NCBI RefSeq assembly: GCF_000250675.2 | Contig: NC_018681.1 | Coordinates: forward strand, 1 to 64,000 | Source: Nocardia brasiliensis ATCC 700358 | GTDB lineage: Bacteria > Actinomycetota > Actinomycetes > Mycobacteriales > Mycobacteriaceae | Direction: 5' to 3' | DNA length: 64,000 nt | Shown here: positions 18,048 to 26,574 of the stretch, in pieces | How the letters are laid out: every line of letters starts with the position of its first letter | Position numbering within the stretch: the first letter of the stretch is position 1 | Made by a program: the position numbers and the translations under genes | The notes under the pieces: model-generated | What the model was told of the DNA's origin: nothing | Database searches by the model: none | What the model saw: only the letters and a program-made list of their open reading frames with translations

Positions 18048-18548
18048 ATGACCAGCACAGTGACCTCGTTCGCGGACCTCGAAGCCGAGTTCGACGACTT
18101 CGTCGGCCGCATCGGCTACGCCACCATGGTGACCGTGGACCGGCGGAACCGGCCGCGCACTCGCGTGCTGATTCCCATTTGGGAGAACGTGGACGGCGTC
18201 CCGGTGGGCTGGCTCGCGACCTACAAGACTCCGATCAAAGCCGCGCATATCGCGGCCAACCCGCACGTGAACTTCTCCTACTGGGCTCCGGGCAACAACT
18301 CGGTGGCGGTGGACGCGACCGCAGAGTGGATCGACGCGCCCGAGACCAGGCAGCGCGTCTGGCAGCTGTACCGGCAGACCAGTCCGCCCGGCGCCGGTTA
18401 CGACCTCGGTCGGTTCTGGCGTTCGCCGCAGGATCCGAAGCTGCAGATCCTGCGCTTGGACCCGTGGCGGATCCAGGTGATCCGCGGGCGGGATCTGCGC
18501 AGCCGGATCTGGCAGGCGCCGGAACCGGTCGGGCGGGTCGCCGGCTGA
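18048..18548 (+). CDS. Pyridoxamine-5'-phosphate-oxidase-fold flavin/F420-binding protein
   Basis: A 166-residue split-barrel protein of the general stress protein 26 type. Family features are the early segment IGYATMVTVDRRNRPRTRV and the core HVNFSYW. Such proteins bind FMN or F420 and reduce small substrates; the substrate is not predictable. The ATG at 18048 follows GGGAG by eight bases. The acyl-CoA-dehydrogenase-like gene begins 41 bases after the stop on the same strand, so they probably form a pair. Confidence 0.8.
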   Translation: MTSTVTSFADLEAEFDDFVGRIGYATMVTVDRRNRPRTRVLIPIWENVDGVPVGWLATYKTPIKAAHIAANPHVNFSYWAPGNNSVAVDATAEWIDAPETRQRVWQLYRQTSPPGAGYDLGRFWRSPQDPKLQILRLDPWRIQVIRGRDLRSRIWQAPEPVGRVAG

Positions 18549-18589
18549 ACCGGCACGGAAAATCCACCTGTGCCGGTTACCGTGCACGA

Positions 18590-19519
18590 GTGGATTCCGT
18601 GCTCGATTTCCTGCTGACCGAACCGCTCGCCGCGACGCCGCTCGACGATGTCGGCGCGGCCTGGACCCGGCATCGGGTGGCGGCCAACCGTTTCGGCAAA
18701 CCGGTCGATATCGCTGTCGCGGGCGGGTTCGGCGCCGACCGCCTCGGTTATGCGTTCCTGTCCGGATATCAGGAGGCGGTGCGCACCCTCATTCCCGGCC
18801 TGGCCGATGACGAGCTGGTCGCGCTGTGCGCGACGGAGGCGGGCGGCGGGCATCCCGCGGCGATCGAGACGACGGTGACCGAGGCGCACGGCGAAGTCCG
18901 GCTCAACGGCACGAAAACCTTTGCGACACTGGGCATGCTGGCGCAGCGGCTGGTGGTGATCGCCAGTGCGGGGGCGGGCCCGGACGGCCGGAATCACTTG
19001 CGCGCCACCACAGTCGAGCTGCCGCAGCCCGGCGTGCAGCTGACCGCCCTGCCCACGACCGCGTTCGCGCCGGAGATCCCGCACGCGATGGTCATCCTGA
19101 CCGATGTCGCGGCCACGGTGCTGCCCGGTGACGGCTACCTGGACTACCTCAAGCCGTTCCGCACCATCGAGGACATCCACGTGCTCGCGGCCACGCTCGG
19201 CTGGCTGGTGCGGGTGGCGCGGGCCTCGGCGTGGCCGGAATCGGTGCTCGAGCGACTCCTGACCGGCGTCGCGGCGGTGCGCGGGCTGGATATCGACGCG
19301 CCTGGCTCGCCCGGTGTGCACATCGCGCTCGGTGGCGTGTTCGAGTTCGTCCAGCGGCTGTCGGCCGAACTGGATTCGCTGTGGGGGTCGGCGGATTCGC
19401 TGACCCGGGAGCGGTGGGAGCGGGATCGTCCGTTGCTCGGGGTCGCCGGGCGGGTCCGCGAGCAGCGACTGGCAACGGCTTGGCGATCGGTATCGCCGGG
19501 CGCTGAGCAAGCCGGCTGA
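18590..19519 (+). CDS. Acyl-CoA-dehydrogenase-like protein (309 aa)
   Basis: The middle of the protein carries acyl-CoA dehydrogenase features: LCATEAGGGHPAAIETT and VRLNGTKTFATLGMLAQ resemble the flavin-contact loop and beta-domain, and a helical C-terminal half follows. It is shorter than typical family members (about 380 residues) and I do not see the usual catalytic Glu context, so it may be a diverged or degenerate member. The GTG at 18590 (VDSVLDFLL) is chosen; GTG 18599 is an alternative. Two GC-rich hairpins follow the stop. Confidence 0.7.
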   Translation: MDSVLDFLLTEPLAATPLDDVGAAWTRHRVAANRFGKPVDIAVAGGFGADRLGYAFLSGYQEAVRTLIPGLADDELVALCATEAGGGHPAAIETTVTEAHGEVRLNGTKTFATLGMLAQRLVVIASAGAGPDGRNHLRATTVELPQPGVQLTALPTTAFAPEIPHAMVILTDVAATVLPGDGYLDYLKPFRTIEDIHVLAATLGWLVRVARASAWPESVLERLLTGVAAVRGLDIDAPGSPGVHIALGGVFEFVQRLSAELDSLWGSADSLTRERWERDRPLLGVAGRVREQRLATAWRSVSPGAEQAG

Positions 19520-19540
19520 CCCGGTCCAGAAATGGGGAGC

Positions 19541-19605
19541 GGGCCTCGGCGAAGGGGGGAGTTAGCCGAGGCCCGCGTAAGGTCGGCCCGGGGGGAGGGG
19601 CCGAC
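19541..19605 (+). terminator. Tandem terminator-like hairpins
   Basis: GGGCCTCGGC (19541-19550) pairs with GCCGAGGCCC (19565-19574), and GTCGGCCC (19582-19589) pairs with GGGCCGAC (19598-19605). The stems are strong and sit 21 bases after the acyl-CoA-dehydrogenase-like stop. They lack a long T tract. Confidence 0.6.
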
Positions 19606-20455
19606 GTGAATGATCCTACGCGATGATTCGCGATTGTGTGCGCGTGGGGAGCGCCACTTTCTCGAGTTTTTCCGGGTCCGCGATCTTTCCCGTAGCCGGG
19701 GGTCGTTTCGGTGGCGGAATCCGCGCGGAATCCGCTCGGCGGGGAGGTGGCCTGGTGTTTGCCAAAACCACTGTTGCGCAGGTCGATACCTACGTACTCC
19801 GCGGTGCGGCGCAGGGATGGGAGTCGGCGCGCTAAACATGCCGACCGGTCTCTGTGTGTCGAGAATCGCTGTCGGCATATGCGGTACACGCCGTGTCTGA
19901 GGGCGAATGTGTCACGTGTCGGGCCCGGCGGCGTGTCCGGACCGGCTCCGTGCGCGCGGCGACCATGCGTCCGCGATGCGCCGGTGCGTGGCCCGTGTCG
20001 GTCGGATGTTCAACTCGCCCGGTCGGTTTGGGGTCGAGGTCTGGCCGGTCGAGTAGCGCCCGAGGACGAATCGGGTAGTGCGCTACGCACGACGATGCGG
20101 GGTCCCGTGCGGGACTATTTATCCGGTCGCACTTCGATCCGGCACCCCCGAGCACCGCCTGGATCGAGGTGCGACCTTCGTTTGCCGAGGGTCGAGCCGA
20201 TTCAGGTCTGGGCAACCGGGCAGGATCTCTGTACATTGTAGAGAGAAAGGGTGCCCGTCGACCTCGGGCAAGAGCATCACCGGCGGCGAGACTTTCCGCG
20301 ACACGGGTGATGAACAAATCGGATGAACTTGTCGGTGGGTAGCGCAATACTGACACGGAATCGGCCAGCGACCCGATCACGCGAATTGGCCGGCGTCGGA
20401 TCTACCGGCGTCGCGCAAATACATCCCATGAAAACTCACGAATCCCAGGAGAGTC
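19606..20455. other. 850-base gap upstream of the ABC exporter
   Basis: No frame here looks like a protein. The sequence is less GC-biased in places (for example about 19,610-19,680). Near 20,230 the run CTGTACATTGTAGAG forms an imperfect inverted repeat and might be an operator or -10 region for the exporter genes. Nothing else can be supported. Confidence 0.5.
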
Positions 20456-21454
20456 ATGCCCGACGCAATAGTCGCCGAGGGTCTGGTCAAACGATACGGC
20501 CGGCTGGTCGCGCTCGACGGACTCGATCTCACGGTCCCGGAGGGGACCGTCACCGCGCTGCTCGGCCCGAACGGTGCAGGTAAAACCACTACTGTCCGGG
20601 TGCTGAGCACACTGTTGATCCCGGACGCCGGTCGTGCCACCGTCGCGGGTATCGACGTGCTCGCCGATCCGCGCGCTTTGCGCTCCCGGATCGGCGCGTC
20701 CGGCCAATATGCCGCCGTCGACGAATATCTGACCGGCTTCGAGAATTTGGAAATGGTCGGCCGGCTGTATCACATGGGCGTGCAGCGCAGTAAGGAACGG
20801 GCGCGGGAACTGCTCGACCGTTTTCGGCTCAGCGATGCCGCCGACCGTCCGGTGAAAGGTTATTCCGGCGGTATGCGCCGGCGACTCGACCTGGCGGGGG
20901 CGCTGGTGGCCAACCCGCCGGTGCTGTTCCTCGACGAGCCGACCACCGGCCTCGATCCGCGCGCCCGGCTCGACCTCTGGGACGTGATCGAGGAGCTGGT
21001 GGCGGGCGGCACCACGCTGCTGCTCACCACGCAGTACATGGACGAGGCGGATCGGCTGGCCGACGCCATCGCGGTGATCGACCACGGCAAGGTCATCGCG
21101 CGCGGCACCGCCGACGAGCTCAAGACCATGGTCGGCGGCGACCGGATCGAGCTCACCGTCGACCACGTGGACAATCTCGGGGTCGCCACACAGGTGCTGA
21201 AAGGCTTGGCGGACGGGGAGATTCACGTCGAACCGGGGTTGCGCCGGATCACCGTGCCGGTGTCCGACGGGTCCCAGGCGCTGGTCGCGGCGATCAACAG
21301 GCTCGCCGAGAACGACGTGAAACTGCACGATGTCGGACTGCGCCGCCCCTCGCTCGACGATGTGTTCCTCACCCTCACCGGACACGAAGCCGAGGAACTC
21401 GTCAACGGCGAAGGCGCGGGCGAGCTCGAAACCACGGAAGGAAAGACACGATGA
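20456..21454 (+). CDS. DrrA-type ABC transporter ATP-binding protein
   Basis: ATPase of a two-gene exporter. Walker A is GPNGAGKTT near residues 39-47, the signature is YSGGMRRRLDLA near 138-149, and Walker B with D-loop is LFLDEPTTGLDPRAR near 158-172. The 332-residue length and the C-terminal extension after about 230 match the daunorubicin resistance DrrA group, which powers export of drugs or lipids. AGGAGAG precedes the ATG by a few bases. The stop overlaps the permease start (ATGA), indicating translational coupling. Confidence 0.93.
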   Translation: MPDAIVAEGLVKRYGRLVALDGLDLTVPEGTVTALLGPNGAGKTTTVRVLSTLLIPDAGRATVAGIDVLADPRALRSRIGASGQYAAVDEYLTGFENLEMVGRLYHMGVQRSKERARELLDRFRLSDAADRPVKGYSGGMRRRLDLAGALVANPPVLFLDEPTTGLDPRARLDLWDVIEELVAGGTTLLLTTQYMDEADRLADAIAVIDHGKVIARGTADELKTMVGGDRIELTVDHVDNLGVATQVLKGLADGEIHVEPGLRRITVPVSDGSQALVAAINRLAENDVKLHDVGLRRPSLDDVFLTLTGHEAEELVNGEGAGELETTEGKTR

Positions 21455-22299
21455 CCGTGGCGATTCCGGTCGTCGACCGGCCCTCGATCGGGGCGAAGCT
21501 GGCCATAGTGGTCAGCGATAGCCTGACCATTGCCAAACGCGGCGTTATCAAGATCAAGCGAGTGCCCGACGTTTTGATCTTCTCGACCCTCTCGCCGATC
21601 ATGTTCGTGCTGTTGTTCGCCTATATTTTCGGCGCGGCGATCGATGTGCCCGGCATGTCCGGCGGCTACCGGGAATTCCTGATCGCCGGCATTTTCGCGC
21701 AGACCGTGGTGTTCGGCGCCTCCTTCACCGGCGCCGCACTGGCCGAGGACATGCAGAAGGGCATCATCGACCGGTTCCGGTCCCTGCCCATGGCCCCCTC
21801 GGCCGTGCTGATCGGGCGCACGCTCAGCGACGTGGTGATCAACGTGGTCAGCCTGACCGTGATGTCGCTGACCGGGTTGGTGGTCGGCTGGCGGATCCGC
21901 GGTTCGTTCCTCGACGCGGTGCTGGCGTACGCGTTGCTGCTGCTGTTCGCCTACGCGGTGTCCTGGATCATGGCGGTGGTCGGGCTGCTGGTGCGCACGC
22001 CCGAGGTGTTCAACAACGCCAGCTTCATGGTGGTGTTCCCGCTGACCTTCATCGGCAACACCTTCGTGCCGAGCGAGAAGCTCCCGTCGGTGCTGCGGGT
22101 CGTCGCCGAGTGGAACCCGGTGTCCGCGTTGACCCAGGCGACGCGTGACCTGTTCGGCAACACCAGCCCGCTGGCACCCACCCCGGAGGCGTGGTCGCTG
22201 CGGCATCCGGTGGCGACCACGCTCGTCTGGGTGGTGGTGATCATGGTGGTGTTCGTGCCGTTGGCGATCCGGCAGTACAAGAAGGCCGTCAGTCGCTGA
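21451..22299 (+). CDS. DrrB-type ABC transporter permease
   Basis: The 282-residue membrane partner of the preceding ATPase, with about six helices and the ABC-2 type motif region (GGYREFLIAGIFAQTVVFGA; RFRSLPMAPSAVLIGRT). It starts inside the ATPase stop codon (ATGA at 21451-21454). The exported substrate is unknown; family members move antibiotics, glycolipids or phthiocerol-type lipids. Confidence 0.92.
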   Translation: MTVAIPVVDRPSIGAKLAIVVSDSLTIAKRGVIKIKRVPDVLIFSTLSPIMFVLLFAYIFGAAIDVPGMSGGYREFLIAGIFAQTVVFGASFTGAALAEDMQKGIIDRFRSLPMAPSAVLIGRTLSDVVINVVSLTVMSLTGLVVGWRIRGSFLDAVLAYALLLLFAYAVSWIMAVVGLLVRTPEVFNNASFMVVFPLTFIGNTFVPSEKLPSVLRVVAEWNPVSALTQATRDLFGNTSPLAPTPEAWSLRHPVATTLVWVVVIMVVFVPLAIRQYKKAVSR

Positions 22300-22512
22300 T
22301 CAGCGTCCGTTCTCCGCGCCGGCGCCGGCCACCGGGGTCGGCGCGGAGCCGTTGCGGGAGTACCCGATCCGCGGCGGCTCCGGGGCGGGCACGGGCGGCT
22401 GCGGCCGCTTGCTGCGTATCAGCAAGGCCACGCCACCCGCGAGCGCGACGGCCGCCGCGACAATCAGCCGGTACCGGGTACGTGCGGATACATGTAGGCG
22501 CCCCAAGGTCAT
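22300..22512 (-). CDS. Small single-helix membrane protein (70 aa)
   Basis: From ATG 22512 the product reads MTLGRLHVSARTRYRLIVAA and continues through one membrane helix (LIVAAAVALAGGVALLI) into a Pro/Arg-rich tail. A longer form from TTG 22530 is possible. It sits just upstream of ppiA on the opposite strand, the place of Rv0008c in mycobacteria, but I cannot confirm homology. Confidence 0.55.
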   Translation of the reverse strand: MTLGRLHVSARTRYRLIVAAAVALAGGVALLIRSKRPQPPVPAPEPPRIGYSRNGSAPTPVAGAGAENGR

Positions 22513-22639
22513 TGGCCCATGCTGGCACAACCGCGTAGTTCATGCAGTATCTCCAGCTCAGCAGTTCGTCCCGGGTCGAAACGAACGACTCTCGCCGCCG
22601 CGTCGCGGGTTCGCCGCGGCGGGACCGTAGCATTGCGGC

Positions 22640-23167
22640 GTGACCTCACCGAACCAGACCGCTGTGGCGACGCTCCACACGAATCACGGCGATATCAAGA
22701 TCTCGCTCTTCGGTAACCACGCCCCCAAGACGGTCCGCAATTTCGTCGGCCTGGCCGACGGCTCGGCGTCGTACACCACCCCGAACGCGAGCGGTGGCAG
22801 CACCGGCCCGTTCTACGACGGTGCCGTCTTCCATCGGGTGATGGCCGGGTTCATGATTCAGGGCGGCGACCCGACCGGCACCGGTCGCGGCGGCCCGGGG
22901 TACGAGTTCGGCGACGAATTCCACCCGGAGCTGCGTTTCGATCGCGGCTACCTGCTGGCGATGGCCAACGCCGGACCGGCGACCAACGGTTCGCAGTTCT
23001 TCATCACCGTCGGCCCGCAGCCGCACCTCAACCGCAAGCACACCATCTTCGGTGAGGTCGTCGATCCGGAGTCGCGCAAGGTGGTCGACTCGATCGCCAC
23101 GACACCGACCGATCGCAACGACCGTCCCCTGGAACCCGTCGAAATCACCAAGATCACGATCGAATGA
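22640..23167 (+). CDS. ppiA: Peptidyl-prolyl cis-trans isomerase, cyclophilin type
   Basis: Catalyses proline cis-trans isomerisation during folding. The 175-residue product has the cyclophilin core FHRVMAGFMIQGGDPTGTG (active-site Arg in FHRV) and ANAGPATNGSQFFITVGPQP. The position matches Rv0009. The GTG at 22640 gives the expected N-terminus (TSPNQTAVATLHTNHGDIKI) but has little Shine-Dalgarno support. The rhomboid gene follows four bases after the stop. Confidence 0.95.
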   Translation: MTSPNQTAVATLHTNHGDIKISLFGNHAPKTVRNFVGLADGSASYTTPNASGGSTGPFYDGAVFHRVMAGFMIQGGDPTGTGRGGPGYEFGDEFHPELRFDRGYLLAMANAGPATNGSQFFITVGPQPHLNRKHTIFGEVVDPESRKVVDSIATTPTDRNDRPLEPVEITKITIE

Positions 23168-23171
23168 GACT

Positions 23172-24038
23172 ATGACCGCTCAGCCGCCCGCACCCACGTG
23201 CGTCCGTCACCCGAATCGTCCGACCGGTCTGGCGTGCACACGCTGCGGACGGCCGTCCTGCCCGGAATGCCTGCGTCCGGCGTCGGTCGGCCAGCACTGC
23301 GTCGATTGTCTGCGCCAGGATCAGCGTGACGTGGCCCCGGTGCGTACCGTCGCGGGCGCGCCGGCTCCGCGCGGATCGTTGCCGTTCGTGACCTACGCGC
23401 TGATCGCGGTCAACGTCGCGATCTTCGCGGTGACGGCGGCCCAGGCGCAGAGCCTGCTGGAAAACCGCGCGTCGGACCTGTTCCTGCGCTGGGTGCTGTA
23501 CCCACCCGCGGTCGCCGACGGTCAGTGGTGGCGCGTACTGGGTTCGGGCTTTCTGCACTACGGCCCGATTCATCTGCTGCTCAACATGTTCGCGCTGTAT
23601 GTGATCGGCCGGGACGCGGAGCTGGTGCTCGGCAGGCTGCGCTACCTCTCGGTCTATCTGGTGTCGCTGCTCGGCGGTGCCGCGGCGGTCATGGTGTTCG
23701 CCCAGGACAGCGCCACCGCGGGTGCGTCCGGCGCGGTGTACGGCCTGTTCGGCGCGATCACCGTGATCCTGATCCGGCTGCGGCAGAACCCGAATCAGAT
23801 GCTGATCCTGATCGCCATCAACGTCTTCATCAGCTTCTCCTTGCCCGGCATCTCGCTGTGGGGTCACCTGGGCGGACTGGCGGCGGGCACCCTGGCGACG
23901 CTCGGCATCCTGTTCCTGCCGGGCTGGCTGCGGGCGAAATCGCCGCAGGCGGCGCGGCTAATCGGCTGGAGCGCGGTGGCCGTGGTCGCGCTGATCTCGC
24001 TCGCGGTGATCGGTGCGACCGCGATGTCGTTGACCTGA
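23172..24038 (+). CDS. Rhomboid-family intramembrane serine protease with N-terminal zinc finger
   Basis: Cleaves substrates within the membrane. The 288-residue protein starts with a B-box-like zinc-binding region (C10, H13, C22, C25, C30, C33, C43, C46), then six or more membrane helices. Catalytic S186 lies in GASGAVYG and H232 in GHLGGLAAG; H134 and N138 of HLLLNMF support the oxyanion site. Start at ATG 23172, four bases after ppiA, so translationally linked. A parS-like site lies just beyond the stop. Confidence 0.93.
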   Translation: MTAQPPAPTCVRHPNRPTGLACTRCGRPSCPECLRPASVGQHCVDCLRQDQRDVAPVRTVAGAPAPRGSLPFVTYALIAVNVAIFAVTAAQAQSLLENRASDLFLRWVLYPPAVADGQWWRVLGSGFLHYGPIHLLLNMFALYVIGRDAELVLGRLRYLSVYLVSLLGGAAAVMVFAQDSATAGASGAVYGLFGAITVILIRLRQNPNQMLILIAINVFISFSLPGISLWGHLGGLAAGTLATLGILFLPGWLRAKSPQAARLIGWSAVAVVALISLAVIGATAMSLT

Positions 24039-24048
24039 CGGGGTTCTC

Positions 24049-24064
24049 GGCTTCACGTGAAACA
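24049..24064. promoter_or_regulatory. parS-like ParB-binding site 2
   Basis: GCTTCACGTGAAAC (24050-24063) matches parS consensus GTTTCACGTGAAAC at 13 of 14 positions. It sits between the converging rhomboid and PH-domain genes, 17.7 kb from site 1. Confidence 0.75.
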
Positions 24065-24087
24065 CGAGCAGGTCGCTCGGCCCGGGT

Positions 24088-24570
24088 TCAGCGGGTGGTC
24101 TTGCCGGACAGCCGAAGTGCGCGGACAAGGGCGGTGTGCACCTCGTCGGGCCGGGCGCCCAGATCCCAGCGCCCGAAGATGAGCAGGCGCTCGGAGTCGG
24201 CGTGGTACACGTCGATCTCCAGCATCGGCATCTTGCGGCCGAGGCGGCGATAGTCGACGACGCGCGCCCGGATGATCTGCTCGCGGGTGTATTCGTCCGG
24301 GCCGAACAGGGTGCGGACCACCATCCGCGGATCGGCGCCGGGGACGACGCTGAGCCGGGGGCGCTGCCGGAAGCCGAGCCCGGCCAACCCGAGCAGGCCG
24401 ACCGCCGCCAGGCCGATGAGCAACCGGGCCGGTGCGTCGCCGGCGAAGATCGTCGCCACGGCCAACAGCACGCCGCCGCCCGTGACGGCGGCGAGGGCGG
24501 CGGCGGGGGTGGTCCAGGCCAGCTGCGCCGAGTTGTCACCAGGCTGCTGAGCAGGAGATTCAGACGTCAC
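24088..24570 (-). CDS. PH-domain membrane protein (Rv0010c-like)
   Basis: A 160-residue protein with two membrane helices (about 22-45 and 49-66) followed by a bacterial PH domain (about 75-155, including YTREQIIRARVVDYRRLGRK). Such proteins are conserved beside crgA in Corynebacteriales; the ligand is unknown. The GTG at 24570 follows GGAGAAAG on the minus strand. Its upstream region contains a perfect DnaA box. Confidence 0.85.
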   Translation of the reverse strand: MTSESPAQQPGDNSAQLAWTTPAAALAAVTGGGVLLAVATIFAGDAPARLLIGLAAVGLLGLAGLGFRQRPRLSVVPGADPRMVVRTLFGPDEYTREQIIRARVVDYRRLGRKMPMLEIDVYHADSERLLIFGRWDLGARPDEVHTALVRALRLSGKTTR

Positions 24571-24597
24571 GGGCCACTTTCTCCAGCGTTGCGCGAG

Positions 24598-24618
24598 TTG
24601 TCCACAGATTCATCCACA
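24598..24618. promoter_or_regulatory. Perfect DnaA box next to a second near-match, upstream of the PH-domain gene
   Basis: TTGTCCACA (24598-24606) is a perfect actinobacterial DnaA box, and TCATCCACA (24610-24618) follows three bases later in the same orientation. They lie in the 119-base gap between the PH-domain gene and crgA. Confidence 0.6.
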
Positions 24619-24689
24619 GGTGTGTATGAATGACACGTCTGTAATCCAGATGTGGTGTCTGCGTCACCTTCGGCCACCCAGATGTGGTG

Positions 24690-24953
24690 TCAGCGCCACC
24701 GCATGGTCATGATCAGACCGACGACCATGAGGCCGAATCCGATCAGGAAGTTCCACGCGTTCAGATCGCTCATCCAGCTGATGTGATCGGCGGCGATGTA
24801 GTAGACCAGCAGCCAGGCCAGCCCGGCGAGCATGAAACCGAGCATAATGGTGACGTACCAGACCGGCGACGGGCCGACCTTGACCTTCACCGGAGTCCGG
24901 CTGGCGGGGTTGATCGTGTAGTCGGTCTTCTTACGGACCTTCGACTTCGGCAT
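24690..24953 (-). CDS. crgA: Cell division protein CrgA
   Basis: A small septum-associated membrane protein that interacts with FtsZ, FtsQ, FtsI and other divisome parts in mycobacteria. The 87-residue product starts MPKSKVRKK, has two membrane helices and ends TMRWR, all typical. The ATG at 24953 is chosen over an upstream in-frame start at 24995 because it gives the family N-terminus and follows GAGGACG. Confidence 0.97.
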   Translation of the reverse strand: MPKSKVRKKTDYTINPASRTPVKVKVGPSPVWYVTIMLGFMLAGLAWLLVYYIAADHISWMSDLNAWNFLIGFGLMVVGLIMTMRWR

Positions 24954-25132
24954 GACGTCCTCGTGTTCGGCGTTCAGGTCGGTACCGGCGGGCAAACGCG
25001 GTGTGCCGAGTGGTGGTGCCGAGCTCGCTCGCCGCTGTGGACAAGGCTCTGGCTGCCCTCCGGTGTGCCTCTAGGCTATCCCAACTGGTATTGGATGCGA
25101 CGCGGTGTCATGCGGGGACGTAATCTCAGAGC

Positions 25133-25777
25133 ATGCGTGTTCTGGTCGTCGACAATTACGACAGCTTCGTCTTCAACCTGGTCCAGTACCTCGGACAGTT
25201 GGGTGCCGAGGCGGTCGTGTGGCGCAACGACGACCCGAATCTGGCCGACGTCGACGCGGTGGTCGCCCAGTTCGACGGCATCCTGATCAGTCCCGGCCCC
25301 GGCACTCCGGACCGCGCGGGCGCCAGCATCGAGCTGGTCCGCGCCTGCGCCCGGCACGCGGTACCGCTGCTCGGCGTGTGCCTCGGCCATCAGGCGATCG
25401 GCGCGGCGTTCGGCGCGACCGTGACCCGCGCCCCCGAACTGCTACACGGCAAGACCAGCTCGGTGTTCCACGTCGGGGCCGGTGTGCTGGCCGGGCTGCC
25501 CGACCCGTTCACCGCGACCCGCTACCACTCGCTCACCGTGCTGGAAGAGACCTTGCCCGCGGAGATCGAGGTGCTCGGCCGCACCGAGAGCGGCATCGTG
25601 ATGGCGATGCGCCACCGCACGCTGCCCATCCAGGGCGTGCAGTTCCATCCCGAATCGGTGCTGACCCAGGGCGGGCACCGGATGCTGGCCAACTGGCTCG
25701 GCATCTGCGGCGAACGTCCCGCCGAGGGGCTCGTCGAAATGCTCGAGGCGGAGGTCGCCGCGCTGGTGCTGCAGTGA
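25133..25777 (+). CDS. pabA: Glutamine amidotransferase component of p-aminobenzoate/anthranilate synthase
   Basis: Class I glutamine amidotransferase of 214 residues that supplies ammonia for aminodeoxychorismate (folate) or anthranilate (tryptophan) synthesis. The nucleophile is C83 in GVCLGHQ, the oxyanion motif is SPGPGTPD (about 53-60), and the His/Glu pair lies in GVQFHPESV. The position between crgA and the pknB cluster is the usual one for pabA/trpG, but the strand is opposite to the kinase operon. Which synthase it serves cannot be decided from sequence alone. Confidence 0.9.
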   Translation: MRVLVVDNYDSFVFNLVQYLGQLGAEAVVWRNDDPNLADVDAVVAQFDGILISPGPGTPDRAGASIELVRACARHAVPLLGVCLGHQAIGAAFGATVTRAPELLHGKTSSVFHVGAGVLAGLPDPFTATRYHSLTVLEETLPAEIEVLGRTESGIVMAMRHRTLPIQGVQFHPESVLTQGGHRMLANWLGICGERPAEGLVEMLEAEVAALVLQ

Positions 25778-25844
25778 GTCGCCGCACGGGTCACCGCTAC
25801 GGACGTACCGATCTCGGCTCGCCGCAAGGCCGGGGTGCGGCGTA

Positions 25845-26528
25845 GTGGCAACCCGGCCCTACGTCTTGCTGTCTGTCGCAGTGAGCGTCGACGGCTACAT
25901 CGATGACGCGAGTCCGCAACGGCTGCGCCTGTCCGGCCCGGCCGATTTCGACCGGGTCGACCAGGTCCGCGCCGACTCCGACGCGATCCTGATCGGCGCG
26001 GAAACTCTGCGCCGGGACAATCCGCGGCTGCTGGTGGACAGCGCCGAGCGCCGGGACGCGCGCGTCGCGGCGGGCAAGCCGGAGTATCCGGTGAAGATCA
26101 CGGTCACCGCCGGCGGTGACCTCGATCCCGGGTTGCGATTCTGGCACCACGGCGGCGAGAAACTCGTCTACACCACCGATGCGGGTGCGGCGCGGATCGG
26201 GGACCGGCTGGCCGGGCTCGCCGAAGTCGTCACGCTCGGCGCCGAACTCGACTTCGGCGCACTGCTCGACGACCTCGGCCGACGTGGCATCGCCCGCCTC
26301 ATGGTCGAGGGCGGCACGCGGATCCACACCGCGTTCCTCGCCGCCGATCTCGCGGACGAACTGCACCTCGCGGTCGCGCCGCTCCTGGTGGGCGACCGTG
26401 CGGCACCTCGATTCCTCGATCCCGCGAGTTTTCCCGGTTCGCCACACCGCCGCATGCAGCTGGCCGGGGTCGACAAGGTCGGCGACGTCGCGGTACTGAC
26501 CTACCTCCCGAAGGCGGGTCTGCGCTGA
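25845..26528 (+). CDS. RibD C-terminal-like pyrimidine/dihydrofolate reductase family protein
   Basis: A 227-residue NADPH-dependent reductase of the RibD_C/DHFR-like fold. Signature segments are SVAVSVDGYIDDAS near the N-terminus, the RADSDAILIGAETLRRDNP cofactor region and LMVEGGTRIHTAFLAADLAD near 150. Classic RibD reduces the riboflavin precursor; many stand-alone members have unknown substrates. GTG 25845 is the start. The following gene encodes a RibD-type deaminase, so the two halves of RibD appear as neighbours in reversed order. Confidence 0.85.
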   Translation: MATRPYVLLSVAVSVDGYIDDASPQRLRLSGPADFDRVDQVRADSDAILIGAETLRRDNPRLLVDSAERRDARVAAGKPEYPVKITVTAGGDLDPGLRFWHHGGEKLVYTTDAGAARIGDRLAGLAEVVTLGAELDFGALLDDLGRRGIARLMVEGGTRIHTAFLAADLADELHLAVAPLLVGDRAAPRFLDPASFPGSPHRRMQLAGVDKVGDVAVLTYLPKAGLR

Positions 26529-26574
26529 GTCCGCAGATCCGCCTTCGTGGCGATGCGAGGATGGATAAGGGGAT

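Noticed and set aside
24690..24995. Longer CrgA with 14 extra N-terminal residues
   Set aside because: The family begins MPKSKVRKK and the inner ATG has the better ribosome-binding site.
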